A stretch of DNA of 64,000 nucleotides, taken from Micavibrio sp. UBA6147 (lineage in GTDB: Bacteria; Pseudomonadota; Alphaproteobacteria; Micavibrionales; UBA1664). Made by a program: the position numbers and the translations under genes. Positions 52,075 through 61,736 of the stretch are shown here, one piece after another. The first letter of the stretch is position 1. Each line of letters begins with the position of its first letter. The notes beneath the pieces were generated by a model. It was not told the origin of the DNA and made no database searches. It was given only the letters and a program-made list of their open reading frames with translations. Location of the stretch: NCBI GenBank assembly GCA_002423185.1, contig DIUX01000002.1, positions 434,001 through 498,000 of the forward strand. The letters are read 5' to 3'.

Positions 52075-53940
52075 TCACTCCCCATCTTGTTTATTTTTTG
52101 CATCATCATGAATAAATCCGCCGCTTTGCATCGCCCATAGCCGCGCGTACAACCCGCCGGACGCCAATAATTCATCATGCGTCCCGTCTTGTACGATACG
52201 CCCTTCGTCCATCACAATCAAGCGATCCATATAGCGAATGGTCGACAGGCGGTGCGCAATCGCAATCACGGTTTTGCCCTTCATCAAGTCCTCGAGCGAG
52301 TCTTGAATAGCCCGCTCGCTTTCGCTATCCAGCGCCGACGTCGCTTCATCCAGCACCAAAATCGGCGCGTTTTTAAGAATGGCGCGGGCAATCGCGATGC
52401 GTTGGCGTTGCCCGCCGCTGAGCCGCACCCCGCGTTCGCCCACCATCGTGTTATACCCCAGCGGCAAGTCTTTGATAAAATCATCGGCATAGGCTTTTTT
52501 CGCCGCTTCGATCACTTGCTCATCCGTTGCGCTCAAATCACCATAGCGGATATTGTCAATCAAGCTGCGGTGAAACAACGATGTATCTTGCGGAATCACG
52601 GCAATCTGGCGGCGCAAGGATTCTTGCGTGACGGCGGCGATGTCCTGCCCGCCAACCAAAATACGCCCTTCATTAATGTCGTAAAACCGCATAATCAAGC
52701 TCACCAACGACGATTTCCCCGCGCCGCTCGGCCCGATCAGGCCGATTTTCTGGCAAGCGGGAATGGATAAGTTCAAGCCATCAAACACGCGCCGATCCGC
52801 CGAATCCGTATAGGAAAACTTGACATTCTCCAGCGTAATTGACGAATCCTTGACCGCTATCTCGACCGCATCGGCCTTGTTCATCAAGCTGCGCGGCTTC
52901 ATAATCGTTTTGACCCCATCGCGCATTTGCCCCACAAATTCAAGGAAGTTCATCAACCCCCATGTCAGGCCGCGCGCTTGTTCCGTCACGATCAACAAAA
53001 TCGAAAACACATAGGCCAAATCGCCCAGCGTCATCGTGCCTTCATCATAAATGACCAGCATCTTGCGCATCAAAAGCACCATAATCGCCACACTCATGAC
53101 CGAATGAAACAAGCCGCCGAACTCGCGAATGAATTGAAACCCGTAATGCGCCTTTTTCTCGTCCTTCATCACCGCCAAGAGCCGGTCTTTTTCGTATGTT
53201 TCGCGGGCGTAGCTTTTGACCGTTTGAATGTTGGTGGCAAGGTCGACAACCTGTCCCGTGATGCGCGAACGCTCGCCCGATAGTTTTTCCATCATGTGCG
53301 ATTGTCCCAGCGCGACAAAGAACATCACCGAAAAATACACCGCCGCCCAAACCAAAAGAATAAACGCAAGCCGCGGATCGGCAAGGTATAAAAGGCAAAC
53401 ACTGAACCCCAGCTTGGTCAAAATCGGCCAAATATCAAACACGAAAATCCACATCCCGTTGGCAAGGCCGTTACAGGCATCGTTGATCTTGTTGCCCAAA
53501 GCGCCGCTATGCGAGCCTTGAAAATAATTGATCGAATGGCCTTGGAGGTAGTCCAGCAAGCGAAGGCGTGGCTTCACCCGTATGCGCGGCGCATAAAACA
53601 CCAACATCAACCCCGAAAACCGCGCACACAGCGCCGCCATAATCACCACCGCGATGAAGTGCAAAAACGGCTGTGCCACGGCATCTTGAAGCGATACCCC
53701 CATCGCGTTATCGGGGCTGTACCCGTCAATCGTGTTGATAATGTCGCGCACGGTGAAAGGGATCATCAGCGTAAAAATCGCCTGCATCATATCGCCCGCA
53801 AACACCCCGAACACCCGAAACGGATGGTCGCGCAGCGCCTGCGTAAAAAATGTCGTCGGTGTTTGCCGCTTGACCTTGTCGGCAGCCGCAACAGGAGCAG
53901 GAACAGGAACATCTTCAATCGGCTTTGCTGTGGTCGTCAT
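52075..53940 (-). CDS. ABC transporter, fused membrane and ATPase domains
   Basis: A 621-residue exporter half-transporter. Residues 30-340 hold about six membrane segments with the EAA-like coupling region YFQGSHSGALGNKINDACN. The ATPase domain has Walker A GPSGAGKSS near 405, signature LSGGQRQRI near 508, Walker B ILVLDEATSALDSE near 528-541 and the H loop AHRLSTI near 560. Substrate unknown; lipid-linked or peptide-type exporters are similar. The first 30 residues are Pro/Ala-rich. It overlaps in regulation with the secreted I9-like gene just downstream (6 bases). Confidence 0.92.
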   Translation of the reverse strand: MTTTAKPIEDVPVPAPVAAADKVKRQTPTTFFTQALRDHPFRVFGVFAGDMMQAIFTLMIPFTVRDIINTIDGYSPDNAMGVSLQDAVAQPFLHFIAVVIMAALCARFSGLMLVFYAPRIRVKPRLRLLDYLQGHSINYFQGSHSGALGNKINDACNGLANGMWIFVFDIWPILTKLGFSVCLLYLADPRLAFILLVWAAVYFSVMFFVALGQSHMMEKLSGERSRITGQVVDLATNIQTVKSYARETYEKDRLLAVMKDEKKAHYGFQFIREFGGLFHSVMSVAIMVLLMRKMLVIYDEGTMTLGDLAYVFSILLIVTEQARGLTWGLMNFLEFVGQMRDGVKTIMKPRSLMNKADAVEIAVKDSSITLENVKFSYTDSADRRVFDGLNLSIPACQKIGLIGPSGAGKSSLVSLIMRFYDINEGRILVGGQDIAAVTQESLRRQIAVIPQDTSLFHRSLIDNIRYGDLSATDEQVIEAAKKAYADDFIKDLPLGYNTMVGERGVRLSGGQRQRIAIARAILKNAPILVLDEATSALDSESERAIQDSLEDLMKGKTVIAIAHRLSTIRYMDRLIVMDEGRIVQDGTHDELLASGGLYARLWAMQSGGFIHDDAKNKQDGE

Positions 53941-53998
53941 GAGTGCTGTCCTGTACCTGTGTTCTGTATCTCTTATATGTGCCTAAGCGTGTATCTGG

Positions 53999-54889
53999 CT
54001 AAATCCCTGCGCCTGCTTCTTTTTTGGCGCTGCGATATTTCAAGATCTTGCGAATATGAATAATCGACAAGCCGAGCAAAATCAACGCCCCGCCCGCCGC
54101 CGTTTGCGGCTTGAGGTCTTCCCCCAACATGAAATACGCGCCCACAACCCCGATAAAGGGTTGAAGCATCAAAAACGGCATCACGAATTGCGCCGGATTG
54201 CGGGTGGTCAGGCCTTTCCACACAAACATCATAAAACTCATCAAGCCTATTTGATAGACAAGGACAAAGCCGATCTGAAGCGGATCCGCCTTCAAAAATG
54301 CTTCAACTTGCCCCGTTTCGCGGATCATCGTCATCGCCAAGGCAATCGGCACTGCCATTAAACTTGTTGCGCTTAAAAATGTCGGCATGTTGACACTCGT
54401 CGTATCCTTCATGAAAAACGACCCGATTGACCAAAACGCCGCGCCCATCAAGGCATAGGCCGCGCCCATCGGTGCCGATGAAATATCGGGCGCCCCGAAC
54501 GCCAGCACCAACCCGCAAAACGACACTAAAATACCCGCCGCCGTATACGCGCCAAACGGCGTACGGAGAACAGCCCATTCCAATAAAATCGAGAACGGTA
54601 CGGCAATCATAATCAGGATGATAAAGCTGTTGGAGCTGATCTGCTCCAGCGCCATATAGACAAACATCAAATTTCCGCAATTGAAAAACACCGCGACTTT
54701 GAACAAAGCCAGCCATTCGCGCCCAACCGGCAACCGCGCAAACGGCAAAAACAACAAACCAGTGCCGAGAAAACGCGCCACGTTCAATGACACCGCCGGC
54801 ACCAGCGTAACGCCGAGCTTCATCACCGGCGCATGAAACCCCCATGTCAGGACAATCAGGCAAAGCCACATAAAATCACGCCGCGTCAC
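53999..54889 (-). CDS. DMT superfamily (EamA) transporter
   Basis: A 296-residue inner-membrane protein with ten membrane segments in two EamA repeats (LCLIVLTWGFHAPVMKLG at the start, AYALMGAAFWSIGSFFMK opening the second half). The ending GGALILLGLSIIHIRKILKYR is typical. Substrate unknown, a metabolite or amino acid exporter is usual. I chose GTG 54889, which has GGAG six bases upstream; ATG 54871 and ATG 54952 are alternatives. It is 58 bases upstream of the ABC transporter gene on the same strand. Confidence 0.88.
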   Translation of the reverse strand: MTRRDFMWLCLIVLTWGFHAPVMKLGVTLVPAVSLNVARFLGTGLLFLPFARLPVGREWLALFKVAVFFNCGNLMFVYMALEQISSNSFIILIMIAVPFSILLEWAVLRTPFGAYTAAGILVSFCGLVLAFGAPDISSAPMGAAYALMGAAFWSIGSFFMKDTTSVNMPTFLSATSLMAVPIALAMTMIRETGQVEAFLKADPLQIGFVLVYQIGLMSFMMFVWKGLTTRNPAQFVMPFLMLQPFIGVVGAYFMLGEDLKPQTAAGGALILLGLSIIHIRKILKYRSAKKEAGAGI

Positions 54890-55175
54890 AATATACTCCG
54901 CATACTCAATCTCACCGCCCGCCACTTGGCAGGCAAACTGAACCAACTCCAAGCCGCTGCAAGCCTATTGCCACAAAGAGGCAAGAAAACGGCAAAAAGC
55001 CAGACACAACACCAAACACCTAGTAACCTCATCAACCCAGATAAACCCAAGCCCGCTAACCCCAAACCGGGTAAGACCAGACCGGATTAGCCTCAAGCCC
55101 GACTAGCCTCACTCGATAAAGCTGAGATTCGACAAACCCCATTCAGCAAAATCCATTCAGCGAATCCCTGAAAAG

Positions 55176-55205
55176 CAAAAAACGCCGCAGTTAAGCGCGG
55201 CGTTT
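55176..55205 (-). terminator. Intrinsic terminator of the Lpp-like gene
   Basis: Arms AACGCCGC (55181-55188) and GCGGCGTT (55197-55204); on the minus strand the hairpin is followed by T-rich sequence (55182-55177). It lies 28 bases after the stop of the lipoprotein gene. The rest of 54953-55175 shows no gene, only TAACC/CCCAAGCC-like direct similarity of no clear meaning. Confidence 0.88.
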
Positions 55206-55232
55206 CTCATTTTTGCAATCTCTTGGAAGAGA

Positions 55233-55436
55233 CTATTTGCGCTGGGAAGCGTCAAACATACGTTTGTTCTTCTCAGCGTTTGCGTTAGCAGCTTTCAAAG
55301 CGGCGTCAGCTTTAGCTTCTGCGCGCTCAGCAGCTTGCTGGGCTTCGTACAATTTTACTTCGTTTTGAGCGGCTTCACAAGCGGAGAGAACACCAGCAGT
55401 GGCCAATACGCATACCATGGTCATAAGTTTTTTCAT
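55233..55436 (-). CDS. Small Lpp-like outer-membrane lipoprotein
   Basis: 67 residues. Lipoprotein signal MKKLMTMVCVLATAGVLSAC with lipobox LSAC (Cys 20). The mature part is an Ala-rich heptad helix (AAERAEAKADAALKAANANAE) like the alanine-zipper of murein lipoprotein, ending in Arg-Lys; a terminal Lys is the residue that Lpp uses to bind peptidoglycan. AAAGGAAAA is a strong ribosome binding site and a strong terminator follows, so high expression is likely. The L,D-transpeptidase at 12831 could be the enzyme that attaches it. Confidence 0.85.
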   Translation of the reverse strand: MKKLMTMVCVLATAGVLSACEAAQNEVKLYEAQQAAERAEAKADAALKAANANAEKNKRMFDASQRK

Positions 55437-55686
55437 CGTTTTTTTCCTTTAAAGATTTGGAGCGTTTATAGCTCATAATTACAGAGCCAAACATTGCAGT
55501 ACACTAAACCGATCCCAAGCAATTGTAAATACGGTATTTACTATTTTCTGAATAATTATTGCCACGCAATATATTTATGAAAAAACAATGCGGAAACAAG
55601 CCGTTACAAACCCTCTCGCCAACGCATTGTTCCTTTGGATTACCGCAAGAGAAGCAGCGAATAAACTGACGTCAACGATGCGGCGA

Positions 55687-57348
55687 TTATTGCGTATTGC
55701 GGTTTTTTTCGAGCGTTTCAAAATATCGCCCAACGCCTTCCATCACGGCCTTGCCGATTTGTTCTTGATAGGCTGGACTCATCAGGCGCTTTGCCTCGGA
55801 CTCATTCGACACAAAGCCGATCTCGATCAACACAGACGGAATATCCGGCGCCTTCAAAACCGCGAATCCGGCATAACGATGCGGGTTTTCAAGCATACGG
55901 ATATTACCGCCATGCATGGCATTCACAACCGTATTGGCAAAAAATTTCGACTGATTCATCGTTTCGCGCATGGATAAATCGATCAAGATATTCGCAACCT
56001 CATCGTCCTCGACCGACAAATCAACACCGGAAATAAGGTCAACACGGTTTTCCCGCGCCGCAAGTTTCTCGGTCTGCGCGTCCGATGCCTGATTGGACAA
56101 TGTGTAGATTGACGCACCTTTCACATCACGTCGGTTGATCGAATCCGCGTGGATCGAAATAAACAAATCCGCCTGCGCCGCACGTGCCAGCGCCACACGT
56201 TGATGCAGCTTCAAATAAACATCCGTCTCACGGGTCAAACGCACTTTGTACCGCCCCGTTTGCTCCATCAGGCGTTTCAGGGTTTTTGCGGTGGCAAGGG
56301 TAATGTCTTTTTCCTTGATCGACCCGCCTGTTGCCCCGGGATCAATACCGCCGTGACCGGCATCAATCACGACCGTATAGATCCCTTGCGGATCGGCCTT
56401 TCTTGACGGCACGGGAACTGCGCCCTCTCTCGCCACATTGCCTTGCCCTGTCAGGGCGCTCAGTTTCATATCTGTTTTCGCTTGTGGCACCGGCCTTGGC
56501 AAGGCATTGGCATTATTCGCCGCGCCCAATTGTGCAGCCCCCCCAAGCTGTGTCTCAATCAAGGCATCCATCTTTTTTTGCTGTTCCGTTTTATCCGTCA
56601 CGATTGGCGCGGTTTTGCCGCCGGCAAACGGCAAGGACGGCTTGCTGGACGGAACGACCGGCGCCGCGCCCGTTCTTTGCCCCGTTCCTTGCGATGATAA
56701 GGAGGAAGACGCCTTGCCCGCCTCACCCTTCGCCCCTGCGTTCGCCCCACCGGATGGCGGCGGATTCATCGTGCCGTGGACACGGCCCTTGCCCTTTTGG
56801 AATGTCGCCTCATCCACCGCGATCACATCAAGCACCAACCGCGCCGATTCCGTCGGCGATTGCGGAATGATAAAGGCCGACTTCACCAAAACGGGGCCGG
56901 CGGCCTCAAAAACTATCCGCGATACATTCGCCTCAAGCCCCGCGACAGCGCCCTCAAACCGCGCCCCGCGCAAGGGTTTTTCAGGGCGGCCGCCCTCCGC
57001 TCGCCAAGACGCACCGAGCATATCCACCACAATCGCATAGCCACCACCTTGCGGCGCAGCTTGCGCAAAAGCGCGAAAATCCGATGTTTGCGATAAATCG
57101 AGCACCACCCGTGTTTTGTCCGGATGTTGTCCATAGCGGACTTTATTCACAAAGATTTGTCCGTTCGCGGCCTGTGAAGGTGCGCTCATCGCCATTAAAA
57201 CGATCCCGCTCACAAGCAACAGCAAAACCAGCGCCACACCGCGTGATACCGCGCATGCACCGTCTTTGCAAAAACTGGATTGAATAACCGCTACCAATGA
57301 AATACTCCCGTCAATACAGACTTTAGGCACAAACCAAAACGCCATCAT
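55687..57348 (-). CDS. amiC: N-acetylmuramoyl-L-alanine amidase, AmiC type
   Basis: A 553-residue periplasmic enzyme that splits septal peptidoglycan. After a signal/anchor (hydrophobic SRGVALVLLLLVSGIVLMA near 35-53) comes an AMIN domain (NGQIFVNKVRYGQHPDKTRVVLDL from about 62 to 180), a low-complexity Ala/Gly/Ser linker of about 130 residues, and the Amidase_3 domain from about 320. Zinc ligands are His in VIDAGHGGIDPGATG, Glu in the following helix and His in LFISIHADS; the final catalytic Glu is in VLIEIGFVSN. The regulatory block helix region DLSMRETMNQSK is present, implying EnvC-like activation. Confidence 0.93.
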   Translation of the reverse strand: MMAFWFVPKVCIDGSISLVAVIQSSFCKDGACAVSRGVALVLLLLVSGIVLMAMSAPSQAANGQIFVNKVRYGQHPDKTRVVLDLSQTSDFRAFAQAAPQGGGYAIVVDMLGASWRAEGGRPEKPLRGARFEGAVAGLEANVSRIVFEAAGPVLVKSAFIIPQSPTESARLVLDVIAVDEATFQKGKGRVHGTMNPPPSGGANAGAKGEAGKASSSLSSQGTGQRTGAAPVVPSSKPSLPFAGGKTAPIVTDKTEQQKKMDALIETQLGGAAQLGAANNANALPRPVPQAKTDMKLSALTGQGNVAREGAVPVPSRKADPQGIYTVVIDAGHGGIDPGATGGSIKEKDITLATAKTLKRLMEQTGRYKVRLTRETDVYLKLHQRVALARAAQADLFISIHADSINRRDVKGASIYTLSNQASDAQTEKLAARENRVDLISGVDLSVEDDEVANILIDLSMRETMNQSKFFANTVVNAMHGGNIRMLENPHRYAGFAVLKAPDIPSVLIEIGFVSNESEAKRLMSPAYQEQIGKAVMEGVGRYFETLEKNRNTQ

Positions 57349-57830
57349 GATCCTCGTATGCCCCGATCATGCATAAAAATCCCCCCGTATTCAACCATAA
57401 AACCCGCCCGCGAAATGCCCCGCCGCCCCCCGCCTAATGAGCCGCCCAATTATATTTCACACCACCACGAAAAAAGAGATTGAGAAAACACTCCGAAAGG
57501 TTTACAACATGGAGTGTAAGCGGACTTGAAGCGGCAGCGATTGAAAAGCCCAAATGTACGGGATGTGTAGTCGATACAGAATTTATACAGGAATTGACAC
57601 AACCACCGCGCCCTTCAATGAACAGACAAATAAAAGGAATACCGTGTTTTCGGAACTGGAAATAAAAGATTTTTCAATCTCGGACTCACACCCCCTGATA
57701 AGAATAAACAAATCATATGATTTTGGTTCAGGGGTACATTGTTATTAACGGATTAGACGCGCTCCGCCTTCGCGTGCGGGCCGCTTACACCGATGGCAGA
57801 TCGCCGCGTCCCTAGCCTTAGGAGACCAAC
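57349..57830 (+). promoter_or_regulatory. Long leader/intergenic region upstream of rne
   Basis: 480 bases between divergent amiC and rne, without a convincing gene. It is AT-rich in the middle and GC-rich in the last 80 bases, where CGCGCTCCGCCTTCGCGTG can fold into a hairpin ahead of the AGGAGA ribosome binding site. E. coli rne has a long structured leader used for autoregulation by RNase E; a similar role here is inference. No clear -35/-10 stands out. AT-rich stretches such as TTGACACAACC near 57594 could contain the promoter. Confidence 0.4.
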
Positions 57831-60800
57831 ATGGCGAAGAAAATATTACTGGATACAACCCACGATGAAGAAACACGGGTTGCCTTACTGGACGAACAAG
57901 GACGGCTTGAAGATTACGATATCGAGAGCCTGTCCCGCAAATTGCTTAAGGGCAATATCTTTTTGGCGAAAGTCACACGCGTAGAGCCCTCCCTTCAGGC
58001 GGCCTTCGTTGATTACGGCGGAAATCGCCACGGCTTTTTGCCCTTCTCGGAGATTCACCCCGACTACTACCGCATTCCGATTGCCGATAAAGAGGCATTG
58101 ATGCGCGCCGAGGCTGAACTGCGTCAAAAGCTTGAAGAAGCAGCGGACGCAGAAGAGGATGGCGAGCTCGATGCCGAGCAAGCCGCACGTATCATTGACG
58201 AACTCACCCGCGATGACGCCGACCAACCATCGGCGAGAGCCAGCGATGACGGCGAGAGCGCCGACAGCGACAAATCAAACGGCGATGCCGCGGACAAGGG
58301 CGAGAAATCCTCTGGCCGCAGCCGTGGACGCAGAGGACGCGGACGCTCAGCCGCCGCAAAATCGGGACAGGACACTGTTCAAGACGGCGATGAAACCTCC
58401 TCCAACGACAATCAATCGAAAAACGGCAATCATGCCGGCGATGATGACGGTGTTGACGATGATTCCATCGGCAACCGCCGCGCCGACGCGCCCGAATTTG
58501 ACGAAGAAGACGACAGCAACGATACAAACGGCAACGTGATCGAAACCGAACACGAAGATGGCGACCTCGATGCCAGCAATGACGGCAACACCGATCAAGG
58601 TGAAGACGGCGACCGTGGCCAACGCGGTCGTTTCCGTGGACGCGGCAGAGGCCGTGGACGCAGAGGACGCGGCGGCGGCGGCAGTAACCGCCCAGCCGCA
58701 GCCTCAGGCAGCCGCCCGCAACAAGTGCGTGACGATGAAGACGTCGACAACCCGTTGCAACCGTTGTGGCGCAAAATCCGCCGCAGCTATAAAATCCAAG
58801 AAGTGATCAAACGCGGCCAGATCATGCTCATCCAGATCAACAAGGAAGAGCGCGGCAACAAAGGCGCCGCCGTCACGACCTACATCACCCTTCCGGGTCG
58901 TTGCTGTGTCTTGATGCCGAACTCCGCCCAAGGCGGCGGCGTCAGCCGTAAAATCGCCGACCGCAGCGAACGCATGCGGATGCGCGAAATCCTCAAAGGC
59001 CTTGAAATTCCGGAAGGCATGTCAACGATCTTGAGAACAGCCGGCCTCACCCGCACCAAATTGGAAATCAAGCGCGACTTGACCTATTTGATGCGCCTGT
59101 GGAACTCGATCCGCGACCTGACATTACAATCCAGCGCACCGGCCCAAATCCACGAAGAAGGCAATTTGATCCAGCGTTTGATTCGCGACACCTATTCCAA
59201 AGACTACGAAGCCATCGAAGTCGCCGGTGAACGCGGCCTCCAAGAAGCCCGCAGCTTTATGAAATTGATGATGCCGACTCACGTCAAAAAAATCATCGAA
59301 CATAAAGACCCGCTACCGCTCTTCATCAAACATAATGTTGAAAAGCAGATCGAAGCAATCAACGAAACGACGGTACAGCTTCGCTCCGGCGGCTATCTGG
59401 TCATTAACCCGACCGAGGCTTTGGTGTCGATTGACGTCAACTCCGGCCGCTCGACCCGTGAACGCCATATCGAAGAAACCGCCCTTAAAACCAACCTCGA
59501 AGCCGCCGACGAAGTCGCCCGCCAATTGCGGATGCGTGATCTTGGTGGCCTCATCGTCATCGACTTCATTGATATGGAGAACCGCAAAAACAACCGTCTG
59601 GTTGAAAAGCGCATCCAGCAAGGCCTGTCCAAAGACCGCGCGAAAGTCCAATGTGGCCAGATTTCGATGTTCGGCCTGATGGAGCTTTCCCGCCAACGCC
59701 TGCGTCCGAGCATGACCGAGAAAAACTTCTCGACCTGCCCGCATTGCCATGGCAAGGGTATGGTTCGCACCGTTGACGGCGCGGCCCTCACCATCCTTCG
59801 CGCGATTGAGCAAGAAGGCGTCAATGGCGGCGCACAAAAATTGGTGATTGAGGCTCCGACCGATGTTGTGTTGTACCTCCTCAACCAAAAACGCGGCGAT
59901 TTATCGGCACTTGAAACGCGCTATGGCTTCGCCATCGAAATGGATATTGACGATGAAATGGGGGCGTCTGACTACACCCTCAACGCCCAACGCGCCGGCA
60001 AACCAAGACGCGAAGACGCGCCGGAGCAACAGCAACAAAACAGACACCGTCAAGACCGCCCAGAACGCAGTGAGCGTCCTGAGCGTTCCGAACGCCCTGA
60101 TCGTCAAGATCGCAACGAAAGAAGCGACAGGCACGACCGCGGCGACAGACCGGAACGCAGTGAACGCCCAGAACGGACTGAACGTCCGGAGAGATCCGAG
60201 CGTCCTGAGCGCACCGAACGTCCAGACCGTCAAGACCAGCGGCACGACCAACGGCGCCCCCGTCGCGACCAAAGTGACGACCAAGCCGCCGCCCAAAGCG
60301 ACGGTGATGAAACGCAACAACAAACGCGGGAACCTCGGGAACCGCGTGAAGACGGCGGCAATCGTCGCGGCGGACGCGGACGTAACCGCAATCGCAACCG
60401 CAATCGCGGCGACCGCAATAACCGCCCGCAACAAGATGGCGACCAAGCCGCCGCAGCATCGGCTCAGGCCAATGATAGCGCCGGCGTAAGCCAAACTGCA
60501 CCGGAAGCCGCCACAAGCAAAGATGAAAGATCATCCGCGCGCGGAGCTTCACGTCGCGGCTCGTCGAAAAAGGATGACAGCGTTTCAGCGCCGGAAACCG
60601 CTCCAGATGCCGCCATCACCAAGCCGACAAGAGGCCGTGGACGCACCAGCAAGCCTGCAACGGCACAAACCGAGAGCGCAGCACCAACTGCACCATCGGC
60701 GCAAACCAACACCAAGCCCGCCGCAAAGGCCAAAGCCGACCCAGCCCCGCAAAGCGATGCTGACAAGCCGGCCAAAACCGCAAGGGGCGGCACACGCGGC

Positions 60801-60992
60801 ACCAAAAAAGCCGCGGACAAAACCGGCAATGTCGTCAATATCGACACCGCACCGGAAAAGAAAACCGCTAAAAAAGACGACAAACCAGCCGCCGCCGCAG
60901 CCCCAAAGGAAACGCCGGCCGCCTATAACGTCATCAGCGAACCGTCCAGCGGACAAAAGAAAAAAGGCTGGTGGTCTAAAATTCTCGAATAG
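57831..60992 (+). CDS. rne: Ribonuclease E
   Basis: A 1053-residue endoribonuclease, core of the RNA degradosome. The S1 domain starts at about residue 35 (LLKGNIFLAKVTRVEPSLQAAFVDYGG) and is interrupted by an insertion of about 210 residues (95-305), acidic then Arg/Gly-rich (GRFRGRGRGRGRRGRGGGG). It resumes at IQEVIKRGQIMLIQINKEERGNKG. The catalytic Asp residues are in SIDVNSGR (about 540) and VIDFIDM (about 583), and the zinc link is CPHCHG (about 643). The C-terminal 300 residues are disordered, with ER/PER repeats, then Ala/Lys/Pro-rich, ending GQKKKGWWSKILE. The split S1 is normal for alphaproteobacteria. AGGAGACC precedes the ATG. Confidence 0.96.
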   Translation: MAKKILLDTTHDEETRVALLDEQGRLEDYDIESLSRKLLKGNIFLAKVTRVEPSLQAAFVDYGGNRHGFLPFSEIHPDYYRIPIADKEALMRAEAELRQKLEEAADAEEDGELDAEQAARIIDELTRDDADQPSARASDDGESADSDKSNGDAADKGEKSSGRSRGRRGRGRSAAAKSGQDTVQDGDETSSNDNQSKNGNHAGDDDGVDDDSIGNRRADAPEFDEEDDSNDTNGNVIETEHEDGDLDASNDGNTDQGEDGDRGQRGRFRGRGRGRGRRGRGGGGSNRPAAASGSRPQQVRDDEDVDNPLQPLWRKIRRSYKIQEVIKRGQIMLIQINKEERGNKGAAVTTYITLPGRCCVLMPNSAQGGGVSRKIADRSERMRMREILKGLEIPEGMSTILRTAGLTRTKLEIKRDLTYLMRLWNSIRDLTLQSSAPAQIHEEGNLIQRLIRDTYSKDYEAIEVAGERGLQEARSFMKLMMPTHVKKIIEHKDPLPLFIKHNVEKQIEAINETTVQLRSGGYLVINPTEALVSIDVNSGRSTRERHIEETALKTNLEAADEVARQLRMRDLGGLIVIDFIDMENRKNNRLVEKRIQQGLSKDRAKVQCGQISMFGLMELSRQRLRPSMTEKNFSTCPHCHGKGMVRTVDGAALTILRAIEQEGVNGGAQKLVIEAPTDVVLYLLNQKRGDLSALETRYGFAIEMDIDDEMGASDYTLNAQRAGKPRREDAPEQQQQNRHRQDRPERSERPERSERPDRQDRNERSDRHDRGDRPERSERPERTERPERSERPERTERPDRQDQRHDQRRPRRDQSDDQAAAQSDGDETQQQTREPREPREDGGNRRGGRGRNRNRNRNRGDRNNRPQQDGDQAAAASAQANDSAGVSQTAPEAATSKDERSSARGASRRGSSKKDDSVSAPETAPDAAITKPTRGRGRTSKPATAQTESAAPTAPSAQTNTKPAAKAKADPAPQSDADKPAKTARGGTRGTKKAADKTGNVVNIDTAPEKKTAKKDDKPAAAAAPKETPAAYNVISEPSSGQKKKGWWSKILE
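60058..60231 (+). repeat. In-frame repeat tract coding Arg/Glu/Pro hexads in RNase E
   Basis: Imperfect tandem repeats built on GAACGxCCxGAGCGxxC-type units code for RPERSE and RPERTE motifs with DRQDR variants, about 58 residues. Charged and disordered, such tracts in RNase E tails bind RNA or partners. Confidence 0.75.
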
Positions 60993-61020
60993 GCCGCCCA
61001 AACCTAAACAAATAAGCGAT

Positions 61021-61048
61021 AAGGCCGGATCAACCATCCGGCCTTTTT
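61021..61048 (+). terminator. Intrinsic terminator after rne
   Basis: Arms AAGGCCGGAT (61021-61030) and ATCCGGCCTT (61036-61045) with a five-base loop, followed by TTTCTTTT. Confidence 0.95.
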
Positions 61049-61151
61049 CTTTTATAACCATGTCGGACTATGGTAATATGAGGCGCGTCTTTCTTTGGGT
61101 CATATTGCCCTGAAAACGGCACAGCCATAACCCAAGCGAAACACAAGTCAA

Positions 61152-61595
61152 ATGCACGACCACATCCCCCCTATTTGCCTCCCAGCTTACGAAGGCCAAG
61201 CCTTGCCACGCTTGTGTATCGGCCGCGCCGCGCGGATGATGGTCTTGAGCTGCATTTGCCTGTTATTGGTTGGTCTTCTCATGCCCTGCGCCGCCTACGC
61301 ACAAGACAGCAGCCCCGAAATCCAGCAAGAGCAGCCCCCTTCCGCCCCCGCACCCGCCCCCACACCCACACCGACACCCACACCGCCAAGCAACGAACTG
61401 CCTACGCAACCACAAAACAGCCTCAAGCCCCTGACCGATCAGTTGCGCAATTTTTTCAGCAACGAAGACAATGGTGAAACGGGCAATACCGACCGCCCCG
61501 AAGGCATGGAAAACGACACAGACCCCGACAGTGGCCGCGGATGCGTCCCCAACCAAGAACAGCTTGACCGCATGATGGAACATTATCTGTCCTAA
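61152..61595 (+). CDS. Secreted Pro/Thr-rich protein of unknown function
   Basis: 147 residues. A membrane or signal segment (MMVLSCICLLLVGLLMPCAAYA, residues 28-50) is followed by a Pro-Ala and Pro-Thr repeat stretch (about 62-82) and an acidic tail with one Cys (GRGCVPNQEQLDRMMEHYLS). If ATG 61236 (MMVLSC) is the start it is a classic signal peptide; the longer start gives a 27-residue cytoplasmic lead. The family is unknown. The Pro-rich part suggests a flexible periplasmic spacer. Confidence 0.6.
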   Translation: MHDHIPPICLPAYEGQALPRLCIGRAARMMVLSCICLLLVGLLMPCAAYAQDSSPEIQQEQPPSAPAPAPTPTPTPTPPSNELPTQPQNSLKPLTDQLRNFFSNEDNGETGNTDRPEGMENDTDPDSGRGCVPNQEQLDRMMEHYLS

Positions 61596-61736
61596 CCCGA
61601 CCTTCTAACCCAGCCTTCCTTCACACCGGCAAACCAGCAAACGCCACGCACCGCCAATTCGCGGCTTTACGGACGCGGTGTTTTATGCTCTTTTGAAATC
61701 CGCCTTCTCTGACAAGACTGTAAACGGATATTTCTC

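Noticed and set aside
60058..60231. CRISPR-like or mobile repeat in the rne gene
   Set aside because: The repeats are short, contiguous, in frame and code for a charged disordered tail; there are no spacers.
59313..60552. Several long minus-strand frames opposite rne (191, 197 and 190 residues)
   Set aside because: They are shadows of the RNase E coding strand; the low-complexity coding sequence produces long open antisense frames.
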